Part shown: piece by piece, positions 1 to 5,890 of the stretch
How the letters are laid out: each line of letters begins with the position of its first letter
How positions within the stretch are numbered: position 1 is the stretch's first letter
Assembly: GCA_000504605.1 (NCBI GenBank)
Contig: AZHQ01000029.1
Span: 1 to 5,890, forward strand
DNA length: 5,890 nucleotides
From: an alpha proteobacterium SCGC AAA288-E13
GTDB taxonomy: Bacteria > Pseudomonadota > Alphaproteobacteria > Pelagibacterales > Pelagibacteraceae
Direction of reading: 5' to 3'
The notes under the pieces: model-generated
Databases searched by the model: none
What the model was told of the DNA's origin: nothing
Seen by the model: only the letters and a program-made list of their open reading frames with translations
Translations under genes and position numbers: made by a program

Positions 1-562
1 TGAAGTTAAAGCTGAATCGGATATCTGCTGCACATCAGCTAATGCAGTTAGAGTGGTTGAGTCATTAGGAGTAGACAAAGTTATATTTTTACCGGATCAA
101 TACATGGCAAAATACGTGCAAACAAAAACAAAGGTTCAAATTATATCGTGGGTTGGAACTTGTATAGTGCATGAAAGATTTAGCGCACACGAAATTAAAG
201 ATATCAAAAAACAAAATCCCGAAATTGTAGTACTCACCCACCCAGAATGCCCACCGGAAGTTATTGCGTCATCAGATTTTACTGGCTCTACTTCAAGTAT
301 GAGTCAATATGTTAAAAAAAACCAACCAAAAAAAGTTATGTTGGTTACTGAATGCTCTATGAGTGACAATGTTCAAGTTGAAAATCCAAATGTTCAGTTC
401 ATTAAACCATGTAATTTATGTCCACACATGAAAACAATTACGTTACCTAAAATTTTAGATTGTCTTGAAAGTGAAACTAATGAAATTCTTATACCCGAAA
501 TAATATCAAGAAAAGCACGGAAAGCTGTTGAACGAATGATTGCCATAGGACGCAGTCATTGA
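1..562 (+). CDS. nadA: Quinolinate synthase NadA, C-terminal part (5' end outside window)
   Basis: NadA is a cytosolic 4Fe-4S enzyme that condenses iminoaspartate with dihydroxyacetone phosphate to quinolinate in de novo NAD synthesis. The frame is open from base 2 to the TGA at 560-562, giving 186 visible codons of a protein usually 330-360 residues long, so roughly the first half is missing. The GTG at 53 lies inside the conserved region and is not the start. Visible landmarks, numbered from base 2, are EVKAESDICCTSANAV (1-16), the GTCIVHE cluster cysteine (C54), HPE (80-82) of the substrate pocket, GSTSS (95-99) and CNLCPHMK, whose second Cys (C140) is the last cluster ligand. The first cluster cysteine lies upstream of the window. 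E. coli NadA has CxxCxxC at the C-terminal site; here only CxxC is present. The sequence resembles alphaproteobacterial NadA throughout. nadC follows after 3 bp, so the two are probably an operon. The family call is secure; the upstream extent is unseen. Confidence 0.96.
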   Translation, partial: EVKAESDICCTSANAVRVVESLGVDKVIFLPDQYMAKYVQTKTKVQIISWVGTCIVHERFSAHEIKDIKKQNPEIVVLTHPECPPEVIASSDFTGSTSSMSQYVKKNQPKKVMLVTECSMSDNVQVENPNVQFIKPCNLCPHMKTITLPKILDCLESETNEILIPEIISRKARKAVERMIAIGRSH

Positions 563-565
563 AAC

Positions 566-1414
566 GTGATAAGAAACAAAAAATCTTCTCTAAATCAAAA
601 ATATATTAAAAGTATAGTAAAAAATGCCATGTTGGAAGATTTACATCCATATGGCGATGTTACTACTCAACTTATCAAAAATAAAAAAAAAATTAAAGCA
701 AAAATCATCTCAAACAATACGGGTATAATAGGAGGTTTAAATTTTGCAAAAGAAGCTTTTAAATACTCAGATAAAAAAATTAATTTTAAGATAAAAACAA
801 AAGACGGCAGAAAAATAAATAAAGGAAAGGTCATAGTTATAATAACTGGAACAGCCAAGGGAATTTTAAAAAGCGAAAGAGTAGCTCTTAATTTTTTAAG
901 CTTAATTTCGGGAGTAGCAACAATAACAAATAAATTCGTTAGTAAGGTAAAGGAAAAATCTTGCAAAATATGCTGTACTAGAAAAACTTTACCAAATTTA
1001 AGATTAATACAAAAATATGGAGTCAGATTAGGAGGAGGACTTAATCACAGATTTAATCTTAGCGATGAAATATTAATAAAGGATAATCATATAGCCATCG
1101 AGGGAGATATTTGTGAATTAGTTAAAAGAGCTATAAAAAATAAACGTGGAAAAAAAATTACTGTAGAAATTGACAATTTAAATCAACTCAAAAAAATCGT
1201 AGGTTTAAAATTTCATAGAGTATTATTTGATAATATGAGTTTTAAAAATCTTAGAAAAGGAATTAAAATATCAAATAAACTTTATGAAACAGAAGCTTCA
1301 GGCGGTATTACTCTAAAAAACGTGAGAAAAATTGCCTCTACTGGAGTGAAAAGAATATCTGTGGGACAAATAACACATAGTGCTCCAGCTGCTAATTTTA
1401 AGTTAGAAATTTAA
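566..1414 (+). CDS. nadC: Quinolinate phosphoribosyltransferase (decarboxylating) NadC
   Basis: NadC converts quinolinate and PRPP to nicotinate mononucleotide, CO2 and PPi, the step after NadA. The gene is complete: 282 codons, a usual length for the family. The start is GTG at 566, the first possible start after an in-frame TGA at 560-562. The next in-frame ATG (629) would cut off the first helix. Residues 1-115 form the N-terminal sandwich domain and the rest the alpha/beta barrel. Active-site residues known from M. tuberculosis QAPRTase all occur at the same numbering: R105, R139-K140 (in CCTRKTLPNLR), H161-R162 (GGGLNHRF), K172 (IKDNH), E201 and D222 (LFDN). EASGG (243-247) and ISVGQITHSAPA near the C-terminus also fit. 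Lysine makes up 47 of 282 residues, far more than in the adjacent nadA. An A10 tract at 683-692 sits in a KKK stretch with the frame intact. Its stop lies 5 bp from that of convergent ppdK. Confidence 0.97.
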   Translation: MIRNKKSSLNQKYIKSIVKNAMLEDLHPYGDVTTQLIKNKKKIKAKIISNNTGIIGGLNFAKEAFKYSDKKINFKIKTKDGRKINKGKVIVIITGTAKGILKSERVALNFLSLISGVATITNKFVSKVKEKSCKICCTRKTLPNLRLIQKYGVRLGGGLNHRFNLSDEILIKDNHIAIEGDICELVKRAIKNKRGKKITVEIDNLNQLKKIVGLKFHRVLFDNMSFKNLRKGIKISNKLYETEASGGITLKNVRKIASTGVKRISVGQITHSAPAANFKLEI

Positions 1415-1431
1415 AAAAATTATCTTTTTTT
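1413..1431. terminator. Possible weak bidirectional terminator between nadC and ppdK
   Basis: An A7 run (1413-1419) and a T7 run (1425-1431) flank TTATC, forming a perfect A/T-only inverted repeat that spans both stop codons. A transcript from either side would carry a short A-U hairpin ending in a U run. The stem has no GC pairs, so it would be weak, and such runs also arise by chance in DNA this AT-rich. It is listed because the convergent genes leave no other room for a terminator. Function is inferred from position and symmetry only. Confidence 0.3.
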
Positions 1432-4086
1432 CTTCAGATAAGCTTGTGCTGCGGCTAATCTAGCTACTGGAACTCTATAAGGTGAACAGGAAACATAATT
1501 TAATCCGACATTATCACAAAACTCTATACTTGATGGATCTCCTCCATGTTCTCCACAAATGCCTAGTTTTAAAGATTTTTTTTGCATCTTTCCTCGTTCA
1601 GCAGCAATTTTAATTAATTCTCCCACGCCTCTTTCATCAATACTAATAAATGGATCTTTATTAAATATTTTATTTTCCACATAATCATTTAAAAATTTAC
1701 CAGAGTCATCTCTGCTTATACCAAATGTTGTCTGTGTTAAATCGTTAGTTCCAAAACTAAAAAAGTCAGCAAATTTTGCAATGTCCTTGGCTCTTAATGC
1801 CGCTCTTGGAAGTTCAATCATCGTGCCAACATAATATTTTATTTTTATTGAATGTTTTTTTTGAACTTCTTCTGCTGTTTTTTCTACTAGATTCCTTAGT
1901 ATTCTGATTTCAGCAGCTGTTGAAACTAAAGGAATCATTATTTCTGGTATAACTAATTTTATTTTTTGTTTTTTACATTCAACTAAAGCTTCAAATATAG
2001 CTTCACATTGCATATGATAAATTTCTGGAAACGAAATACCTAATCTACATCCTCTATGTCCTAGCATAGGATTTTGTTCATGAAGTTCAACAATCCGAGT
2101 TTTTATATCTTGGTGAGTTATATTTAATTCCTTGGCAATATTATCGATATCTTTATCGGTTTTTGGTAAAAACTCATGCAAAGGAGGATCCAAAAGTCTA
2201 ACGGTTACAGGTAGGCCTGTCATAATTTTAAAAATTTCAACAAAATCACTTTTTTGATACGGAAGAAGTTTATTTATAGCATCTATGCGACTTTCTAGTG
2301 TCTTGGAAAGTATCATTTGTCTTACTGATACAATTCTTTTTTCATCAAAAAACATATGCTCTGTTCTGCACAAACCAATACCTTCAGCACCAAATTCTCT
2401 TGCAATTTTAGTATCCGCAGGTGTTTCTGAATTTGTTCTAACTTTAAGTCTTTTAAAGGAATCAGCCCAACTCATTAATTTAGAAAAATCATTTGATATC
2501 GCTGGTTTAACTGTTGAGACTTCACCTAAAATTACTTCACCGCTAGAACCATCGATTGTAATTGTGTCTCCCTCTTTAACCGTAACATTTCCAGCTTTAA
2601 ATATTTTATTATCATAATTAATATTAATTTCGCTTAAACCAGATATACAAGGTCTGCCCATTCCTCTTGCAACAACAGCTGCATGACTTGTCATTCCTCC
2701 TCTAGAGGTTAAAATACCTTTTGCTGCATGCATGCCATGAATATCGTCTGGAGAAGTTTCTAATCTAACTAGTATTGTATCTTGCATCATTTCGTTTAAT
2801 CTTTCAGCTTCATCTGCAGAAAAAACTACTTTTCCGCTTGCTGCTCCTGGAGAAGCAGGTAAACCTAAAGCAATAATTTTTTTATCTACTTTTTCATCAA
2901 GAGTTGGATGCAATAATGTATCCAAAGTATTGGGATCAATTCTTAGGACTGCTTCCTTTTTTGAAATTAGTTTTTCTTTGACCATGTCTACAGCAATTTT
3001 AATTGCAGATTTAGCTGTTCGCTTTCCTGATCTGGTCTGAAGCATCCAAAGCTGATTATTTTCAACCGTAAATTCAACATCTTGCATATCTCTATAATAT
3101 TTTTCTAAACGAAGAAGTATTTTTTTAAGTTGAACATAAACTTTAGGCATAGATTCCTCCATGGATGGTTCTTTAGCTCCTGATTTTATTCTCGACTTTT
3201 TTGTGATATATCGAGGGGTTCTAGTACCAGCAACAATATCTTCGCCCTGAGCATTAATTAAATATTCTCCAAATAAAAAATTTTCTCCCGTAGAAGGGTT
3301 TCGTGTAAAAGCAACTCCTGTTGCAGAATCATTGCCCATATTCCCAAAAACCATTGCTTGAACATTTACTGCAGTTCCCCAATTATCAGGAATTTGATTC
3401 AATTTTCTATAAACTTTAGCCCTATTGCTTTCCCAAGAAAGAAAAACTGCACTTATTGCTCCATATAATTGCTCATTAACATCTTGAGGAAAATCTTTTT
3501 TTGTTTCTTGTTTAATAAAATCTTTAAAATTATTAATTAATCCATCCCAATCATTTTCGTCTAATTCTGTATCCATAATGACACCTTTGGTCAATTTATA
3601 ATTCTCTATCAGTTCCTCAAAATGATAACTTTCAATTCCCAAAACTACTTTGCAATACATTTGTATAAATCGTCTATAACTATCCTTAGCAAATCTTGGG
3701 TTGGATGTTTTGTTAGATAAAGCTAAAACAGTTTTGTCATTAAGTCCTAAATTTAGAATTGTATCCATCATTCCAGGCATTGATACTCTTGCGCCTGATC
3801 TTACAGAAACTAATAAGGGATTTTTTATATCTCCAAATTTTTTTTTTGAGACTTTTTCAATCAAACTTAATTCTTTTCTCGCAGATTTTAGAACAAAGTT
3901 GGGTAATTTTTTCTTATTTTTATAAAATAAATTACATACTTTTGTAGAAATAGAAAATCCAGGAGGCACTGAAAGACCAAGTTTATTCATTTCTGCTAGA
4001 TTGGTTCCCTTACCACCCAGTATATGCCTAGCATTAAAATTTTTTTTCGGTTGTTTGCTGTTGAAATTAAAAATAAATTTTTCCAA
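1420..4086 (-). CDS. ppdK: Pyruvate, phosphate dikinase
   Basis: PPDK is a cytosolic enzyme that reversibly interconverts ATP + pyruvate + Pi and AMP + PEP + PPi, at the glycolysis/gluconeogenesis branch. The gene is complete, 888 residues, a normal length. The start is TTG at 4086, directly after the glyS stop and 5 nt downstream of a GAAGGAG Shine-Dalgarno. Domains in order: an ATP-grasp nucleotide-binding domain (about 1-350; GGKGTNLAEM at 24-33, VRSGARVSMPGMMDT at 95-109, MQDVEFTVE at 334-342, MLQTRSGKRT at 348-357), the swivelling phosphohistidine domain (about 405-520) with GGMTSHAAVVARGMG and catalytic H468, and the C-terminal PEP/pyruvate barrel. Barrel landmarks are R574, R630, E758, N781-D782 and active-site C844 in GICGEHGGD. 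The H468-C844 spacing of 376 equals that of the Clostridium symbiosum enzyme (H455/C831), and the listed barrel residues share the same +13 offset. T466 corresponds to the Thr targeted by the PPDK regulatory protein in plants; no such gene is visible here. An A10 tract (3838-3847, as T10 on the plus strand) encodes KKK with the frame intact. Confidence 0.98.
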   Translation of the reverse strand: MEKFIFNFNSKQPKKNFNARHILGGKGTNLAEMNKLGLSVPPGFSISTKVCNLFYKNKKKLPNFVLKSARKELSLIEKVSKKKFGDIKNPLLVSVRSGARVSMPGMMDTILNLGLNDKTVLALSNKTSNPRFAKDSYRRFIQMYCKVVLGIESYHFEELIENYKLTKGVIMDTELDENDWDGLINNFKDFIKQETKKDFPQDVNEQLYGAISAVFLSWESNRAKVYRKLNQIPDNWGTAVNVQAMVFGNMGNDSATGVAFTRNPSTGENFLFGEYLINAQGEDIVAGTRTPRYITKKSRIKSGAKEPSMEESMPKVYVQLKKILLRLEKYYRDMQDVEFTVENNQLWMLQTRSGKRTAKSAIKIAVDMVKEKLISKKEAVLRIDPNTLDTLLHPTLDEKVDKKIIALGLPASPGAASGKVVFSADEAERLNEMMQDTILVRLETSPDDIHGMHAAKGILTSRGGMTSHAAVVARGMGRPCISGLSEININYDNKIFKAGNVTVKEGDTITIDGSSGEVILGEVSTVKPAISNDFSKLMSWADSFKRLKVRTNSETPADTKIAREFGAEGIGLCRTEHMFFDEKRIVSVRQMILSKTLESRIDAINKLLPYQKSDFVEIFKIMTGLPVTVRLLDPPLHEFLPKTDKDIDNIAKELNITHQDIKTRIVELHEQNPMLGHRGCRLGISFPEIYHMQCEAIFEALVECKKQKIKLVIPEIMIPLVSTAAEIRILRNLVEKTAEEVQKKHSIKIKYYVGTMIELPRAALRAKDIAKFADFFSFGTNDLTQTTFGISRDDSGKFLNDYVENKIFNKDPFISIDERGVGELIKIAAERGKMQKKSLKLGICGEHGGDPSSIEFCDNVGLNYVSCSPYRVPVARLAAAQAYLKKKR

Positions 4087-5890
4087 TTATGCTCCTTCTA
4101 CTTTTGAAAAATCAATTAAATTATCATAGGTCTTACAAAACATTTTTAATAATTCGAGTCTATTTTTCTTGATACTCTCGTTGTCATCATTAACTATGAC
4201 ATTATCAAAAAAATCATCTGTAGTTTTTTTAGTACTAGATAAGATCTCTAATGTCTTTTCATAATTTTCATTTTTCACATTGCTAGAAAAATATTTCCTA
4301 ATTTCATGAATTTTAGCAAAAAGAATCTTTTCCTCATCTTTACTAAACAAAATAGGATTAGGTTCTCCTGTAATCTTTAAATCAACTTTTTTCTTTTCCT
4401 GATCTAAAATATTTGATGCTCTCTTATATGTAATTAATATATTTTTTCCTAAATCTTTTTCCAAATATTTATTTAATATTAAACATTTTTTATATAAAGA
4501 AACAAAATCATCAGAAGTGTGGGAAGTTACAGCTGCTTCGATAATATCATATCTTATTTTTTTTTCTTTTAGATAATTTTTGACTCTATCTCTTAAGAAA
4601 TTAGTTAATTCAATTAAGGTTGCTTGATTTGAAAATTTAAAACCCTGTTCCAAATACAGAACATTTGAATAATTTATTAAGTCTTTCAATCGAATGGACA
4701 AATTATTTTCAATGATAATTCTCAAAAGTCCAAAAGCAGACCGTCTTAATGCAAAAGGATCTTTGGAGCCTGTGGGTTTTTCTTCAATTCCAAAAAATCC
4801 AACAAGGGTATCTATTTTATCTATAATAGAAATGGCAACACTAATAGGCTTCTTAGGTATCCTGCTATCCAATCCTAAGGGAAGATAGTGTTCCTTAATT
4901 GCTAAAGATATATCCTCATCAAATCCTTGAGCTTTGGCAAAATAGCTACCGAGAACACCTTGAAGTTCAGGATATTCATTAACTAAATCTGAAAGAAGAT
5001 CCACCTTACAAATCGAAGCTGAAATTTCTATTTTTTTTATATTTAGATTAAGTTGATCTGCAATCATGATCCCAAGTTTTCTAATTCTTTGAACTTTATG
5101 AAATAGAGTTCCTAATTTTGAAAAAAAATTAATTGATTTAAGGTTACTAACTTGTTTAACCAAACTTTGAGCCTTATCTTTTTCCCAGAAAAATTTTGCA
5201 TCTGATAATCTAGCAGAAATTACACGCTCATTTCCAATTTTAATAAATTTTTTTTTATCTTCCAAATTTGTTACAATAATAAAAAAATTGGTTAAATTGT
5301 TTTCTTGATTAAATAGAGGGAAATATTTTTGATACTGTTGCATAAAAGTAATTAATATTTCTTTTGGTATATTTAAAAAAGACTTATCAAATTTGCCTAC
5401 CAAAATATTTGGTTTTTCAACCATATCAACTACTTCATCTAATAATTTTTCATTTAGTTCACTTTTTAATTTTCTTGTTCTACAAACTTTATCTATTTGT
5501 TTTACGATTAGCTGCTTTCTATGATTGTGATTTAAAATAATTTTGTTGGAGTCTAATAGTTTCAAATAAGATTTAAAATTTTTTATTTCTTTTTGATTTT
5601 CTTCCATAATTTCATCTGCAAATGTCAAGTTATTGCTTTGTAAATGGTAAAAACTAAATTGAATTACTTGACTATCAAATAGAGCCAAAATTGATTTTAA
5701 CGGTCTCCCCCAAACTAAATTATGATCTGCCCATCTCATAGATTTCTTCCACGAATATTTATTTAGAATATCTGGAATTATTTTAGAGAGTTCTTGTTTA
5801 ACCAGAATAGTTTTTGGACTAATTTTAGCAAAAAAAAATCTACCCTTTTCTGTGCTTTGTTCAAATACTTTGGCGCGATCTAGATTATTT
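4087..5890 (-). CDS. glyS: Glycyl-tRNA synthetase beta subunit GlyS (N-terminus outside window)
   Basis: GlyS is the beta subunit of the bacterial alpha2beta2 glycyl-tRNA synthetase; it supplies tRNA recognition, while the alpha subunit GlyQ carries the aminoacylation core. The frame is open from the right edge to the TAA at 4087-4089, giving 600 visible codons. The family is usually about 690 residues, so about 90 N-terminal residues are missing. The ATG at 5739 is internal: upstream codons continue the GlyS sequence (KGRFFFAKISPK, then the SMRWADHN region). Landmarks in visible numbering are QQYQKYFPLF (184-193), GNERVISARLSDAKFFWEKD (219-238), CKVDLLSDLV followed by QGVLGSYFA (about 294-318), KDPFALRRSAFGLLRI (376-391), and a DALR-type anticodon-binding tail with KRASNIL (489-495) and FFDNVIVN followed by NRLELL (560-581). 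It aligns closely in order and spacing with E. coli GlyS. ppdK follows with no gap. glyQ would be expected just upstream, beyond the window. A T9/A9 tract at 5830-5838 encodes FFF without breaking the frame. Confidence 0.96.
   Translation of the reverse strand, partial: NNLDRAKVFEQSTEKGRFFFAKISPKTILVKQELSKIIPDILNKYSWKKSMRWADHNLVWGRPLKSILALFDSQVIQFSFYHLQSNNLTFADEIMEENQKEIKNFKSYLKLLDSNKIILNHNHRKQLIVKQIDKVCRTRKLKSELNEKLLDEVVDMVEKPNILVGKFDKSFLNIPKEILITFMQQYQKYFPLFNQENNLTNFFIIVTNLEDKKKFIKIGNERVISARLSDAKFFWEKDKAQSLVKQVSNLKSINFFSKLGTLFHKVQRIRKLGIMIADQLNLNIKKIEISASICKVDLLSDLVNEYPELQGVLGSYFAKAQGFDEDISLAIKEHYLPLGLDSRIPKKPISVAISIIDKIDTLVGFFGIEEKPTGSKDPFALRRSAFGLLRIIIENNLSIRLKDLINYSNVLYLEQGFKFSNQATLIELTNFLRDRVKNYLKEKKIRYDIIEAAVTSHTSDDFVSLYKKCLILNKYLEKDLGKNILITYKRASNILDQEKKKVDLKITGEPNPILFSKDEEKILFAKIHEIRKYFSSNVKNENYEKTLEILSSTKKTTDDFFDNVIVNDDNESIKKNRLELLKMFCKTYDNLIDFSKVEGA
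4092..4098 (-). promoter_or_regulatory. Shine-Dalgarno for ppdK, inside the end of glyS
   Basis: The minus strand reads GAAGGAG, then CATAA, then TTG. This is a near-perfect anti-16S match, 5 nt before the TTG start of ppdK, and it lies within the last glyS codons (Val-Glu-Gly-Ala-stop). It decides the non-ATG start, because no ATG or GTG sits at a suitable distance and the conserved N-terminus of PPDK begins just after the TTG. It implies coupling of ppdK translation to glyS. Confidence 0.75.

Noticed and set aside
53..562. GTG at 53 as the start of a 169-residue gene
   Set aside because: The same frame is open to the left edge and reads conserved NadA sequence (VKAESDICCTSANA) before the GTG, so this is an internal valine of a partial gene.
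667..966. Antisense 99-residue hydrophobic open frame over nadC
   Set aside because: Its Phe/Leu/Ile richness is the complement of lysine- and asparagine-rich nadC codons. It has no recognisable family and lies wholly within a conserved gene.
2285..2617. Plus-strand 110-residue open frame over ppdK
   Set aside because: It is antisense to the conserved swivelling/barrel region of PPDK, and nothing in its translation resembles a known protein.
3701..3947. Two overlapping plus-strand open frames (74 and 62 residues) over the ppdK N-terminal region
   Set aside because: They are mutually overlapping shadow frames antisense to the ATP-grasp domain, with composition that mirrors the coding strand.
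4694..4888. Plus-strand 64-residue open frame over glyS
   Set aside because: It is antisense to the conserved KDPFALRR region of GlyS and has no independent support.
4087..5739. ATG at 5739 as the start of a 550-residue glyS
   Set aside because: The frame continues another 50 codons to the right edge with GlyS-like sequence. MRWADHN is an internal motif, so the true start lies outside the window.
1..5890. A novel defence, mobile or biosynthetic system
   Set aside because: Essentially every base is used by four recognisable housekeeping genes. There are no unassigned genes, repeats or intergenic stretches in which to place such a system.

Overview
The window is AT-rich (by eye about 30% GC) and tightly packed with four housekeeping genes in two convergent blocks. 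Both outer genes run off the window edges. The protein sequences look alphaproteobacterial: the NadA C-terminus has a CNLCPHMK-type motif, NadC has an ICCTRKT-type motif, and glyS is followed directly by ppdK. Low GC, lysine-rich proteins, gaps of 0 to 5 bp between genes and non-ATG starts suggest a streamlined genome, for example a SAR11-like marine lineage. That placement is inference; no marker gene fixes the taxon.

Left block, plus strand: the C-terminal 186 codons of nadA (quinolinate synthase), then after 3 bp a complete nadC (quinolinate phosphoribosyltransferase) with a GTG start. These catalyse consecutive steps of de novo NAD synthesis, from iminoaspartate plus dihydroxyacetone phosphate to quinolinate to nicotinate mononucleotide. 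nadB (L-aspartate oxidase) is not between them, so it must lie upstream, lie elsewhere or be replaced.

Right block, minus strand: glyS (glycyl-tRNA synthetase beta subunit), with its N-terminus beyond the right edge, then with no gap a complete ppdK (pyruvate, phosphate dikinase) that starts at TTG. A strong Shine-Dalgarno sequence for ppdK lies inside the last codons of glyS, so the two are probably co-transcribed and translationally coupled. glyQ (alpha subunit) would be expected upstream of glyS, outside the window.

The blocks meet tail to tail at 1415-1419. The two stop codons are 5 bp apart, and an A7-TTATC-T7 inverted repeat across the junction is the only terminator candidate. No intergenic stretch exceeds 5 bp. 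I see no tRNA, rRNA, mobile element, CRISPR array, riboswitch or phage gene, and no sign of a previously undescribed system. The points worth a second look are the gene junctions, the start codons, the glyS-ppdK pairing, the poly-A tracts and the contrast in lysine content between nadA and nadC.
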